This document shows positions 33,537-45,430 of a stretch of DNA of 64,000 bases, in pieces. The notes below the pieces were generated by a model. That model did no database searches and was not told where the DNA came from. It saw nothing but the letters and a program-made list of their open reading frames with translations. The stretch comes from Stomoxys calcitrans (taxonomy: Eukaryota > Arthropoda > Insecta > Diptera > Muscidae). The stretch is from NCBI RefSeq assembly GCF_963082655.1, contig NC_081552.1:189546075-189610074 (forward strand), given 5' to 3'. Position 1 is the stretch's first letter; each line of letters starts with the position of its first letter. The position numbers and the translations under genes are program-made.

Positions 33537-33629
33537 TACTTTATGGGGTAAGACCCCAATATTTCGATGTGTTACAAACAGAATGAGGACGTTAGTATAC
33601 CGCCATCCTATGGTGGAGGGTGTAATAAT

Positions 33630-33845
33630 CGATCCGTATCTGAATGTATCCCATAAGATACATTGCGCATATAGAGGGCGCAATTTTTATCGGATTTGGC
33701 AAACATTTCGAACAATGATTTCTCTCATGACTTGCAACTGACTTATAATTTCGGTCTGTGCATTGATATTGCTTCTATATAAATCGATCTTCCAATTTTT
33801 ACTACTCATTTTCGTTTGAAATATGTTATCATTCGATAACAGATA
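33630..33845 (+). repeat. Family T fragment without termini
   Basis: 'TGAATGTATCCCATAAGATA', GAGGGCGCAATTTTTAT and CTACTACTCATTTTCGTTTG match the interior of 26609-27046. Terminal repeats are missing. Confidence 0.6.
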
Positions 33846-33980
33846 AAAATAACCGATAAATCACGATTAGCACAGTTTTATTAAACACCAAATGTAAAAA
33901 TGCGATAAAATGTTTCTTGCTGTTCAATTTTATCTACCAATTCTTTGAAATATGGTGCACGATCTTATCCAAAGGCATTT

Positions 33981-36414
33981 TTATACCCACCACCGTAGGA
34001 TAGGGAGTATATTCATTTAGTCAATCCGTTTGCAACACATCGAAATATCAATTTTCGACCCTACAAAGTATATATATACTGCAGATTGTCGTAAAATTCT
34101 AAGACGATTTAACCATGTCCATGTGTCTGTCCGTCCGTCTGTGGTAATCACTTTAGAGCCTTGAAAAATTGAGATATTGAGATGAAATTTGGCACAGATA
34201 CGTCTTTTTGATGCACGCTGGTTAAGTTCTTGAACGGACCAAATCGGACCATATTTGGATATAGCTGCCATATAGACCGATTTTCCGATAAAGGGTCTAA
34301 TGCCCATAAAAACTTTATTTTTTATCCGATTTTGCTGAAAACAGTGAGTGGTTCAAGGCTTCCTGACCAACTGACCTAAACATGGTTCAGATCGGACTAT
34401 ATTTAGATATAGCTACCATATAGACCGATTACCCGATAAAGGGTCTGAAGACCATAAAAGCTTTATGCGCCGATTTAGGGCCATTGAGTTATTTTTAGCC
34501 TCCTGACATCTGACCAAAATATGGATTAGACTGGTCCATATTTAGATATAGCTGCCATATAGACCGATCTCCCGATAAGGGGTCTGACGACCGTAGCTTC
34601 AGCCTTATTTCTTACCCGATTTCACAGAAATTTGAAACAGTGGGTTATTTTAAGCCTCCCAACATCCGACCCAAATATAGTTCAGATCGGCCTATATGTA
34701 GATATAGCTGCGATATAGACCGATCTCCCGACAAAGGGTCTGAAGGCCATAAAAGCTTTATTTTTTTATCCGATTTCGCTGAAATTTGAAAGGGTGAGTT
34801 GGTTAGGACCTCCCAACATCCGACTTAAATATGGTTCTGATCGGACTATATTTAGATATAGCTGCGATATAGACCGATCTCCCGATAAAGGGTCTGAAGA
34901 CCATAAAAGCTTAATTTATGACCCGATTTCGCTGAAATTTAAAACAGTTTTAAGCCTCCTGACATCTGACTTAAATATGGTTCAGATCGGACTTTATTTA
35001 GATATAACTGCCATATAGACCGATCTCCCGATTAAGGGTCTGAAGCCCATAAAAGCTTTATTTATTACCCGATTTCGTTGAAATTTAAAACAGTGGGTTA
35101 TTTTAAGCCTCCCGACATCTGACCTAAATATGCTTCAGATCGAACTATATTTAGATATAGCTGCGACATATACCGATCTCCCGACAAAGGGTCTGAAGCC
35201 CATAAAAGCTTTATTTTTTTATCCAATTTTGCTGAAATTTGGAATATTGCGCAGTTTTAAGCCTCCCAACATCCGACCCAAATATGGTTCAGATCGGCCT
35301 ATATTTAGATATGGCTGTCATATAGATAAAGGGTCTGAAGCCCATAAAAGCTTTATTTATTACCCGATTTCGCTGAAATTTGCAACATTGGGTTATTTTA
35401 AGCCTCCCGACATCTGACTTAAATATGGTTCTGATCGGACTATATTTAGATATAGATGTCATATAGACCGATCTGCCGATAAGGGGTCTGAAGCCAATAA
35501 AAGCTTTATTTATTACCCGATTTCGCTGAAATTTAAAACAGTGAGTAGGTTGAGACCTCCCAACATCCGACCTAAATATGGTTCTGATTGGACAGTATTT
35601 AGATATAGCTGCCATATAGACCGATCTGCCGATAAGGGGACTGAAGCCCATAAAAGCTTTATTTATTAACCGATTTTGCTGAAATTTGGAATAGTGCGCA
35701 GTTTTAAGCCTCCCAAAATCCGACCCAAATATGGTTAAGATCGGACAATATTAAGATATAGCTGTCATATAGACCGATCTGCCGATAAAGGTTCTAAAGC
35801 CCATAAAAGCTTTATTTTTTAACCGATTTTGCTGAAATTTGAAACAGTGAGTAGGTTAAGACATCCCAACATCCGACCTAAATATGGTTCTGATCGAATT
35901 ATATTTAGATATAACTGTCATATAGACCGATCTGCCGATAAGGGGACTGAAGCCTATAAAAGCTTTATTTATTACCCGATTTCGCTGAAATTTGGAATAG
36001 TGCGCAGTTTTAACCTAACATCCGTCCCAAATATGGTTAAGATCAGACTATATTTAGATATAACTGCCATATAGACCGATCTGCCGAGGAGGGGAATGAA
36101 ACCCATAAAAGCTTTATTTATTACCCGATTTCGTTGAAATTTGAAACAGCGAGTTTTTCTAAGCCTAACGATATCCGACCCTAATATGGTTCAGATCGGT
36201 TTATAATTGGATATATCTGCCAAAAAGACCAATATTTTGTTGTACAAAATTGAATGGTGACATATTTATTAGACCACTCAATGTCCGTGCCGGATTTGGT
36301 TGCTTAAGTTGTCCAATTTTCACCGGATTATGACGAAATGGGGTTTACATATATACTCGAGGTGGTGGGTATCCAAAGTTCGGCCCGGCTGAACTTATTG
36401 CCTTTTTACTTGTT
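33981..36414 (+). mobile_element. Large DINE-like element with ~13 tandem monomers
   Basis: The start TTATACCCACCACCGTAGGA and core 'AAGTATATATATACTGCAGA', GTCCGTCCGTCTG are followed by an array from about 34250 to 36240. Each ~150-bp unit has ATATGGTTC.GATCGGACTA, ATATAGACCGATCTCCCGAT and CATAAAAGCTTTATTTATTA. Marker positions: about 34274, 34423, 34561, 34717, 34870, 35017, 35171, 35467, 35617, 35770, 35925 and 36073, plus one unit near 35324 with the marker lost. It ends with 'GTTCGGCCCGGCTGAACTT' and CCTTTTTACTTGTTA. Confidence 0.85.
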
Positions 36415-36419
36415 ATTTT

Positions 36420-36850
36420 TTAATTCTCTGTAGTTCAAGGCATGAGTAATCGGCCGTTATCTTACAATGTCGGTAGTTAGGTTTATTGTTCTACCAATCC
36501 AAATTAGAAAACTCGCACAAAAACTTTCTTTGTCTCTTATCACTCTGAAAAGTTAACAAAAATCAATGTTGTGGACAATAAATGCCAGGGGAGATATTGA
36601 CGATAGTCCTTGAATTAACAAAAAGGTTAAGGAATATGATCGGCAGTGCATAGTTGAAAATGTTATAGAAGAACATTCGAACAAGTCTGTGGCCGAGTGT
36701 GTCCAAAGTATAGGCTAGAAGAGATTGATGCTAAAATCTCTGGTATCTAAGAATCCTCGTAGGCCATCATATGGGCCAATATCTCTAAAAAATGTGTTAT
36801 GATATGAAATAATCAGAATCAAATAAATTAAACCAAAGTTTTCAAATTTA
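36420..36850. other. Unique non-coding DNA
   Basis: No motif or repeat family recognised. Confidence 0.4.
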
Positions 36851-37133
36851 AGCGGGATTTTTTTTTGAGTGTTCTTCATTTATTTATTAACTATAAACAA
36901 ACATTTGGACTAATAAACATCTTTGGTGAAAAACGTTGGGGCTCTGTCTACGACAAAATTGCAAGAATTTGTGACAACTTCAAAGGAAAAATATTGTTGT
37001 AGCGTTGTTCGTTTGTAAGACGATCTATGGTTAAATTATAGACCAGAACTTAAGATGTTTGACAGTGAAATAAAACAGCTCACGATGTTTAAACCAGAGT
37101 TGCCAAAAAAGATAATAGCTAAAAAATCACCCT
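36851..37133 (-). mobile_element. Second mariner/Tc1-type transposon fragment
   Basis: The right end GATAATAGCTAAAAAATCACCCT (37110-37132) and GTTGTTCGTTTGTAAGACGAT, AAATTATAGACCAGAAC, GATGTTTGACAGTGAAA match 32833-32960. The left terminus is probably near 36851 (GCGGGATTTTTTTTTGA), but this is weak. No transposase domain remains. Confidence 0.6.
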
Positions 37134-37134
37134 A

Positions 37135-37310
37135 TTTACGAAACGTTTAGCATGTCCGTCTATCCCGCTGAATGCCTGTGCTGGAATAATGGTGGGAACA
37201 TCATTTTTCGGCGGTGATTAGCCCCTCCTAATGTTGGTGACATTTCTGAGGCATTATGCCATGCAAAAACTTCTGCCCAAAGAAGTGTCTTACTCCGGCA
37301 CGCCGCGCAC
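37135..37310 (+). mobile_element. S1 SINE, 5' part (split copy)
   Basis: Head AGCATGTCCGTCTATCCCGC and body 'CCCCTCCTAATGTTGGTGAC' ending at CCGGCACGCCGCGCAC. The rest of the SINE resumes at 37822. Confidence 0.7.
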
Positions 37311-37324
37311 AGTGTTGCCTCTCA

Positions 37325-37700
37325 GTGTATTGGTTCGACAAAAATAGAGTTATCATAAAGCTCTAAAATTTTGCACAGAGGTATATTTGAGTGTAGTATA
37401 GAAAAAAGTGCAGTATGGTCCAAATCGGTCTATAACATGATTTAGCTCCCAAATAAACCGATCTCACGATTTAACGTCTTGAGCCTCCAGAAGACGCATT
37501 TTTTTCAGGATTTGTCTAAAATTTCACATAATACCATTTTTTTAAGAGTCTCAACAACTGCCACAAGTATGGGCAAGATTGGTCTATTAGCTGATATAGC
37601 TCCCATATAAGCCAATCTCCCGCTTTAACACTTTGAGCCCCCAGAGGGTGCAATTATTATCCGATTTGCATAATGAATTCTGCTACGACTTTCAAAAACT
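37325..37700 (-). repeat. DINE-like fragment inside a split SINE
   Basis: Monomers of the main family (TCCAAATCGGTCTATAACAT, CCCAAATAAACCGATCTCAC, 'GCCAATCTCCCGCTTTAAC') without termini. It lies between the two halves of one S1 SINE. Confidence 0.6.
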
Positions 37701-37821
37701 CCACCACCGGAGTCGGACTACTGAGCTTGAGTTGCCCCTACTACGAACCGCTCTCTGACTCCGGCTAAATACAACTCGCTGTTGTAGTCGGAGTCCAGGG
37801 CTAATTTCCGTAGCCCTGGTT

Positions 37822-37935
37822 CGGACTTGGCTCCTTACCATTGAGCTTAAACTTGAATCTGACAGCACTCATTAATATGCGAGAATTTTTCCCCGATTAC
37901 TCAATGGAATGCTCATGGGCAAATTTGCATTTTTA
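37822..37935 (+). mobile_element. S1 SINE, 3' part (split copy)
   Basis: 'TTGAGCTTAAACTTGAATCT', CACTCATTAATATGCGAGAA and GCTCATGGGCAAATTTGCAT complete the body begun at 37135. Confidence 0.7.
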
Positions 37936-37939
37936 TGAT

Positions 37940-39340
37940 GACTGCTCGCAGCCATTGATATGCATTTGGAAAGGTGCTTAAACCCTCTAGTCAATTTCAT
38001 TGCTCTGCTGAAGTCCACATGACAGTCATTTGTCCCCTGCTTACTATCCACTGCTGATAGTAAGCACAACGTCAACAGCAACACATCACTTGTGTGCACG
38101 CAAAAAATAATTCGTTTCACATAAAGAAATTTTTCCAAGGAATGTTTGTATGTGCCTTAGAAATTCGTTTTGTTTTTTCTTGTACCTGGTAGTCATTTGT
38201 CTGTTGCTTTAATGATTTTTTGTCATTGGACATACCGTAATTTTGGTACCTAGGTCGAAATTTTCAAAATTTTCACTTTCGAGTTTACCAACCGCGCGCG
38301 ACCAATCTGCTCTTTGCTCAGTCCAAAAAAGGGGCTTGCTTGGGCTTAGAAATAGATTCAACAGTTTATTAAAAATAAACCGTCTAGTTTTTTCTCTCCG
38401 ATCACACTATTCATGTAGCGCATATCCTTTTCAATAACTTGTTCCCATAAACGTACAAATAGCTGCTCAATCCTTTTATACAATGATGGCTATATAAACT
38501 AGGGTCTTAAACTTAAATCACATCAATTTAAATATTAAATTTCTTTGATACCTATCCCCTTGCTTCGAAGGAATTCTTTTTTCCACTCCACCCTGTCAAA
38601 GTTATCCTTTTATCTCAAAGTTCTTCCATATATAGAGACGCGTACTTGTGTGGCAATTTTTCAAATAAAACTTTACAGCGGATTGATGCCACATCATTCC
38701 ACAGAGAGACCACAATTTCATTTTCATTCTTTCTCTTTTTTTCTTTTCGTTTATCTTAAACTTAGTTTGTATGCTCTCTAGGACCAATGTGAGTGGGGGT
38801 GGGCTGAAAATCTTTTTTCCCCTTATGGGGAGACAAACAACGAATTTTCTTGAATGTCCTTTGCATTTATTGCTACGTTCATGCAAAAGTGTTTTTTGTT
38901 GTTGTTGTTGTTATATGTAGCTACAAGGATATCTGAGAGAAAAGGATCCCGCAGGACTTTTAAAGTCTGCATGTTGTTTCTATGATGCATAAAAAATAAC
39001 AGAGCACACTTTTAGGTGTGTTTATTTTTAAATATCTGGAATAATATTTACTTCACTTTAATCCATCCAGCAATTGACACAGATTAAAAAATCAATGAAG
39101 AAAAAAGGATATTCAAATATGCTCACAGAACTTCTTGTAAAGTTACATACAAGTGAAAAATGAGATAATTGATTATAGAGTATTTGAGAGAGGACCTTGG
39201 ACCTCGTCGAAAGCTCCATACTCAACTTCGATTTAAGTTCCATTTAAATATACGTTGGGATAGGTTTTATGGATGGCATAATTTCCAATCTATTCTTCAA
39301 GACACCACCATGTCGCAAAAGTTAGCATTCTTTGTCGAAA
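37940..39340. other. Mostly unique non-coding DNA
   Basis: (TTG)n at about 38895-38912. No recognised element or exon before the SINE head at 39345. Confidence 0.45.
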
Positions 39341-39344
39341 ACCA

Positions 39345-39405
39345 CCTGAGTTTGAATCCTGGCGAGACCTTTAGACAATTTTTCGGTGGTAGTTATCCCC
39401 CTCTT
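39345..39405 (+). mobile_element. S1 SINE head fused to a LINE
   Basis: GAGTTTGAATCCTGGCGAGA (B box) and 'TCGGTGGTAGTTATCCCCCT', truncated at the start of a LINE RNase H fragment. Confidence 0.6.
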
Positions 39406-40040
39406 ACTGACGATTGGCAGGCAGCTATGAAATCCCTGAAGAATGTATTTCTAAATTCAAAAACCTTCCTTAACTGTCGCAGATCTCTCAACGAAATGGC
39501 TGAACAGTTCAAAATGCTTCTGTTCAGGGTGCCAGGCCACAGAGTTATCCCAGGGAATTGTGGAGCAAACTTGCTTGCGAGACTAGGAACTGCCTTAAAC
39601 ATTTCAGGGGAACTGAAATTCGTGGGTATGCCTCTAGCGACGTGTAAGCTAAGTTTTCAGGATCAGACCCAAAGAGCAACGAATGACAGATGGTCACAAA
39701 GAGGGTGTTGTGAAGACTCCAAATTTATGTGGTCTAATCTTTACTTAAAGAGTTCTACAGCTTTGCTGTAGCTGGCTAAAACAGACGTCTCAGTCATTGT
39801 GTCCGTCATGACAGGTCACTGTTTGATCAGACAACATGCTGACAGACATAAGGCTGCCAGTTACGGCTTCTGCAGAAGATGCGAGGACATCGCAGAAGAA
39901 AAATCTGCTGTGGATGTGTCAGTCAGAAGAAGTTTCGGTTCTCATTTCTTTGAGAACTTGTTTGAATTAGCGCATGTGAACATTTCCAAGTTGTTGGGCT
40001 TTTTAAAGCGATCTGAAAGGTTAATGATAGGAACTTGAAA
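39406..40040 (+). mobile_element. LINE family C RNase H and C-terminus (decayed)
   Basis: The + frame ending at 39771 reads DWQAAMKSLKNVF, MAEQFKMLLFRVPGHRVIPG, NCGANLLARLGTALNI and VGMPLATCKL, the second half of a LINE RNase H ('VPGH' motif; the final catalytic Asp of 'ADELAR' is replaced). After a stop, MTGHCLIRQHADRHKAA and GFCRRCEDIAEEKSA continue the Cys-rich C-terminal region, followed by NISKLLGFLKRSERL, which looks like the natural C-terminus. It has no RT. Confidence 0.75.
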
Positions 40041-40049
40041 CCATCTACC

Positions 40050-40985
40050 TTCTCCCGTTGTTCCTGTGGTATCACAATGGAAGAAAACGCCTAAATTTAA
40101 ATTTTAAAACCAAAATTTTTAATGGCATGTTTACATGGCATAGCAGCCGTTCGTACTCGGCTGAAAAAAGCAATTCGCTTATCATTGAGCTCAAAACCAC
40201 ATTGTCATTAATGGAATATTCGTGGTCGAATTTGCAGAAGGTCCCAAATTTGTATGCCACATTTATTGAGTCCCATTATTGTCAACATCGGTTGGCAAGT
40301 CCGCTCGAAGGAGTTTTGGGGTGGGGTGTTCCCCTTTCACTTTTAGCCCTGAATCGATTGGCATGTCAGCTCGAAGGAGTTTTGGGGCGGGTCGTTCCCC
40401 TTCACTTTTAGCCCTAAATCGGTTGGCATGTCCGATCGAAGTGGTTTTGGGATAGGGCGCTCCCCTTCACTCTTTCTTTATAACAGCCATGTAAAAACTT
40501 CTCCCCCAGGAGGTGCTGTTCGTACTCGGCTGCAAAAAGCAAGTCGCTTATCATTGAGCTTAAAACCACATTTTCTTTAATGGAATATTCGTGGAAAAAT
40601 TTGCACAAGGTCTCAAAGTTGTCAACATCGGTTGGCATGTCCGCTCGAAGGGGTTTGGGGATGGGGTGCTCCCCTTCACACTTCCCCTTCCTTCATAGCA
40701 GCCATGTAAAAACTTCTCCCCCAAGAGGTGCCATTTCTACTCGGCTGCAAAAAGCAAGCCCCTTATCATTTAGCTTAACCAGCTTTTCTTTAATGGAATA
40801 TTCGTGGACAAATTTGCATAAAGTCCCAAATTTTTATGCCACATTCATTGAGTCCCATTAGTGTCAACATTGGTTGGCATATCCGCTCGAAAGAGTTTTG
40901 GGGTGGGTCGTTCCCCTTCACTTTTAGCCCCAAATCGGCTGGCATGTTCGCTCGAAGGGGGTTTTGGGTAGGGCGCTCCCCTTCA
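40050..40985 (+). repeat. Composite tandem repeat (SINE body plus G-rich unit)
   Basis: S1-like body pieces (ACTCGGCTGCAAAAAGCAAG, TTTAATGGAATATTCGTGG) alternate with G-rich blocks GTCCGCTCGAAGG.GTTTTGG and 'GGGCGCTCCCCTTCACT'. SINE-like pieces recur at about 40150, 40508 and 40734. G-rich pieces recur at about 40300, 40365, 40428, 40638, 40880 and 40950. Confidence 0.65.
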
Positions 40986-41144
40986 CTTTTAGCCCTAAAT
41001 ATAGTAGAGGATAAATCTATCTTCTTCCAAATATCATTTAGGTGAATTCCATATGAATTCTGGGGCCAACAAGTTTAAGGTTAGCATGTTCCCTTTTGAT
41101 GCTAAACATCTGATTGACAAATCCGGCGAGAACTACAAAATTTC

Positions 41145-41285
41145 CCAGGAACATTCCATAAAGGAGCAGGGGATACTTCTCTCAATGAGTGTAGTCTGAT
41201 TTATATTTAAGCTCATTGATAACGGGCCTTCTTTTTAACGCCGAGTCTGGACGGCGTGCCGTATAGCGACACCTCTTTATATTGG
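41145..41285 (-). mobile_element. S1 SINE body fragment
   Basis: 'GGAACATTCCATAAAGGAGC', CTCAATGAGTGTAGTCTGAT and GACGGCGTGCCGTATAGCGA. The head is missing. Confidence 0.65.
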
Positions 41286-41519
41286 CTGGTGGTTCTAAGA
41301 AAAGGACGGATGGGTTATATTGTTGGCCTACTCTCCAGAAACTTGACCCCAAATTTGTTCCACAATCATAACATTCTTTATAATTCTTTTCATCTCACTG
41401 TCATGTTCCTTTGGCGGGTCTATATGACCCACCGCAGGGGGAGGATGGACGAGAAGAGACCCTCCTAGGGTAGATGTGAAGCCCCTTCTAGGCACATGGT
41501 GCCATAATTGTTCTAATCG

Positions 41520-41790
41520 ATAGGGATGTCCGCTCGAAAGGGTTTTGGGGAGGGGCGTTCCCCTCCATAGTTGACTTTAAATGTAAATAGCAGAGTACGA
41601 ATCCTTCTTTTCGCAAATAACGCTTAGGTGACAGACCCTTTATAAGTGATAGATAACTTGGACGACATTTAATTTTCATAGAAATTTTGGCTACTTTTAA
41701 ATTTTTATCGAAAATGTTGCCAAAAATTGGTTTGATGATGATGTTGGGAGTCTTAGACCACTCCACCAGCATTCCACTTTTGTTTCATAC
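41520..41790 (+). repeat. Dispersed repeat with G-rich head (P)
   Basis: GATGTCCGCTCGAAAGGGTT, GGGGCGTTCCCCTCC and GCAGAGTACGAATCC. An inverted relative is at 54560-54720 (CCCTACCCCAAAACCCATCC, GGACATGTTTACC). Confidence 0.5.
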
Positions 41791-41799
41791 TAAACTGTG

Positions 41800-42465
41800 A
41801 TATTAAGCTATCAGACTCCCTATACACATTCAAAAAAGTTGTAAGATTTCCATATCGCTTTCAATCTAAATATAAATTATTCAATAAATGTCATTTGCAA
41901 TGAAGAAGGCACGGTTGTTTTCTCAAAATTAGTGACGCAAAATATTTTCTTTCCTCTCTACTCTCTTATGGTTTGTGTCATTTTCGTTAGCTTCATAACA
42001 TTTCCTTTGCGTTGCATACTTTTGGGATTTCCTTGAATTTGAAGCATACCTTGTGGCGCCGAATTCTTAGAGACACAAAGAATTCAGGAAAACTGCTGCT
42101 GTTCGTTGAATGAATCAATAAAACAACAAGGAAGTATTTTTTCGAGTTCCAAAGGATTTTAAGAAACAGGAACTTGTTATCAATATTTTGCTGTTGTTCA
42201 AACGTGAGGAAGCCACCTCAGTGGTGCGGTAAATCTCTGTGTGGGAAGGGACATTTTTTCAGTATTGTGTCCTGTGAAGAAGTATTGGATATTTTATTAT
42301 TCCCGCCATTCATACGATGACAATAAATTTTACCATAATGCCAAAATTCGTCTTGCCACCACCATTTTGCAATGATTCAACGAATCTTTTGTGCTGCACT
42401 GTTTTTGTTATTTCCATGGCAATAGTGGGCAAATATATTCCAGGACCGTATTTAGTGGGGTTTTT
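41800..42465. other. Unique non-coding DNA
   Basis: No recognised repeat or exon. Confidence 0.4.
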
Positions 42466-42469
42466 TTTT

Positions 42470-42660
42470 GCGGCAGTCTGCAATTAGACTCACATAGGCA
42501 TTGTAGTCCAATGTGATGCCACAGGACTAAAAGAAGGAAAATGCCTTCTAGTTACTAAAGTTGAACCAGCCAAAAAGTCTTTTAAAACCTAATAACTTGC
42601 CAATGTTCACATGCGCTAATTCAGAAAAATCTTAAAAGAAATCAGAACCGTAATTGGAAA
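42470..42660 (+). repeat. Dispersed repeat Q, copy 2
   Basis: 'CGGCAGTCTGCAATTAGACT', CACAGGACTAAAAGAAGG and GCCTTCTAGTT match 28440-28640. Confidence 0.5.
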
Positions 42661-42669
42661 TTAGCTATG

Positions 42670-43550
42670 CGGTAGACATCATCAAGTCTAGATTGGGTCC
42701 CCAATTTGTGACCATCTGTCATCTGTTGCCCTTCGGGATTTTATTTTCAATAATTAGCTTACTTGACTCTCTGTAGTGTAGGACAGTTCCTACTCTTTCA
42801 TGTTCATCTGTTCCATAATTGCCTAGGATATATTTTGCCTAAAATTTAGTATTCAAAGAACATTTTTTCAAAAATTAATTTTTCCATAGGAAATTTTGTC
42901 GTTGATGTTCTTCAAGCGCCCTCGCGCTTGTTGCTCTACAAACGGAAATTCAGATTCACATTCTCTCAACACATCGTTTGCTACACTTACACTGCCATTC
43001 CTTTTGGTTATGGCCAGCTGATGGTGTTCTGAGCCAACAACCGAGCGCAAAATTTGTATTTGCCTGGGAATTTTTCCGTAACAATATCTCTGAAACGGAT
43101 TTACGGTTATGTAAACCCAATAGAGTTGAATATAGTGGGCCATACATAGAATACAGTGTGTGTGTGTGTGTGTGTGTGTAGGTGTGTGTTTGAGAATGTG
43201 TTGGTCTACTTGTGTTTGCCATACCATTTTTACGTTTGGTCTGTTGTAGGTGTAGTGCTTGGGGTTGGTATAGGTGTAGTAGATGAAGCCAAAACTTCGT
43301 GAAATTTCCAGACCCTGCTGGCTAAGAGACCACCACACGCGTACCGCACATTTAACTGGCAACGTGGAAGTGAAACAAAATATGCTCTCGCACACACCCA
43401 CACACACACACATATATATATATGTATATGTATACCCACACAATCAAACAAATTTAATCGGGCCACTTTCTAAGCACATGACTTTGGTGGATGTGCTGGT
43501 ATGTCCTGCCTAGTCTGTGCCAACATCAACTCTATTTCAGATACATAATA
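42670..43550. other. Unique sequence with (TG)n and (CA)n/(TA)n microsatellites
   Basis: (TG)n at about 43157-43179 and CA/TA-rich repeats at about 43394-43432. The open frames across them are low-complexity. Confidence 0.6.
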
Positions 43551-43559
43551 AAAGGTGTG

Positions 43560-45170
43560 GAACTTTAGAGTGTTACTTCTTTAAAAATATGGCAAACATT
43601 TGAAGTTAGAAAATATAAATCACTTGGATCACTTATTTAGAGAAATTTCGAAAAACTTTCTCAAAGTGTTATACTGTTATAAACATCTCGTTTTCTGATT
43701 TACATGTGAAATTTTAGGTAAGTTATTTTGTTTTTAGACAAATAGACACAAGGCAACTGATTTGAAAGGGAATTTTCGTAAAATCAAAGCCATTGTATAA
43801 CAGTTAGTTTTTATTGTGCAACACTTAATTTTGAATTTATGATACTTATTTTTGAATTTATGACACTTAATTTTGAATTCATGACATTTAATTTTGAATT
43901 CATGACACTTAATTTTTAGTTGCCAACACTTAATTTGCGTTTTATAACACTCAATTTTTATTTTATGACACTTATTTTTAATTTTATAACAAATCTTTTA
44001 TTTTATAACACTTAGTTTAGAATGTCAATTCTTTAAAAATATGGTAAACATTTGAAGGTAGAACCGATGGATCACTTGGATCACTCATTTATAGAAATTT
44101 CAATAAACTTTCTCAAAGTGTTATAATGTTATAAACATCCTGTTTTCTGATTTACATGTGAAATTTTAGGTAAATTATTTTGTTTTTAGATAAGTAGACA
44201 CAAGGCAACTGATTTGAAAGTGAATTTTCTTAAAATCAAAGCTTATGTATAACAGTTAAATTTTATTTGGCAACACTTAATTTTGATTTTATGATACTTA
44301 TTTTTTATTTTATGACGCTTAGTTTTTGTTTACAACACTTAATTTTCATTTTATAACACTTTAGATTTTTATAACACTGAATATTTATTTTATGACATTT
44401 ATTTTTAATTTTATAATACTTATCTTTTATTTTATAACACTTTAGAGTGTCACTTCTTTAAAAATATGGCAAACATTTGAAGGTGGCACACATAAATTAC
44501 ATGGATCACTTATTTACGGAAATTTCAATTAACCTTCTCAAGTGTTATACTGTTATAAAAATCTTGTTTTCTGATTTACATGTACAATTTTGGGTGAATT
44601 ATTTTGTTTTTAGACAAATAGACACAAGGCAACTGATAAGTGAAAATCAAAACTTATGTATAACAGTTAGATTTTATTTTACAACACTTAATTTTTAGTT
44701 TACAATACCTCATTTTCTTTTTATAACACTTAGTATTTATTTTATGACACTTATTTTGAATTTTATAACACGTATCTTTTATTTTGTAACACTTTCTTCG
44801 TATTTCGTAAAATGTAATATTTACTTTTTAACACAATTTTCTACTTTATTATAACACTTAATTTTAATATTATGACACTTAATTTTAATTTATCATACTT
44901 AATTTTTATATTAAAACACTTTATGTTTATTTTATAATACATAATCTTTAGTTTATGACACTTAATTTTTGTATTATAACACTTTATTTTTATATGATAG
45001 TACTTGATTTTTATTTTACGACACTTAATTTATGTTTATTTATAACACCTAAATTTTATATTATAACATTTGATTTTTATTGTATAACAGTTAATTTTTT
45101 AATTGATAGCACTTTATTTTTATATTATAACACTTAGGTTTAATATTATAACACTTGATCTTTATGTTAG
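43560..45170. repeat. AT-rich minisatellite with higher-order organisation
   Basis: The short unit resembles TTTTATTTTATAACACTTAA (~20-25 bp). From 43573 a longer unit with 'TTAAAAATATGG.AAACATTT', GATTTACATGTGAAATTTTAGG and ACACAAGGCAACTGAT occurs three times (anchors 43581, 44033 and 44458; periods 452 and 425 bp), each followed by short units. From 44700 to 45170 only short units remain. Confidence 0.85.
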
Positions 45171-45174
45171 AATA

Positions 45175-45430
45175 CAAATTTGTCCATGAGCGTTGCATTA
45201 AGAAGCAAGGGCAAACTTTTCACATATTAATGAGTGCTGTCCGGCTCGAGTTGTAAGCTCAATGATAAGGGGCCTCCTTTTTATAGGCAAGTCAGAAGGC
45301 GTGCCGCAGTGCGTCACCTCTTTGGGAAGAAGTTTTTACATAGCTGCCATATCATTGTACAAATGGCAGTGGTTATCGCCACCTAACGCTGGCGACACTG
45401 CTGGCAATGGTTTCTAATGTTCACGCCAGA
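45175..45430 (-). mobile_element. S1 SINE inserted in the minisatellite
   Basis: 'CAAATTTGTCCATGAGCGTT' to AACGCTGGCGACACTGC with the usual CGTGCCGCAGTGCG. Minisatellite units resume at 45440. Confidence 0.75.

Larger units (their letters stand above)
31875..33625 (-). mobile_element. DINE-like element split by a DNA transposon
   Basis: Left terminus 'CGGCAGGGCCGAATCTTGGG' with CCCACCACCATGG. Monomers are at 32020-32440 and the GACGAACGGACGGACATGGC block ends at 32510. The element resumes at 33537 with TACTTTATGGGGT and ends 'ATCCTATGGTGGAGGGTGTA' at about 33625. The intervening 1.03 kb is a younger insertion. Confidence 0.8.

Noticed and set aside
39169..39405. Host exon at the start of a 200-residue open frame
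   Set aside because: The first part is unique or SINE sequence and only the later part is LINE RNase H. The frame continuity is fortuitous.
42868..43443. 191-residue minus-strand open frame
   Set aside because: Includes (CA)n-encoded Thr-His repeats. No domain or splice context supports a gene.
43715..43735. ATTTTAGGTAAGTTATT as a third ratchet point
   Set aside because: No pyrimidine tract, and it lies in a tandem leader whose other copies read AGGTAAAT and GGGTGAAT. A chance match in a repeat.
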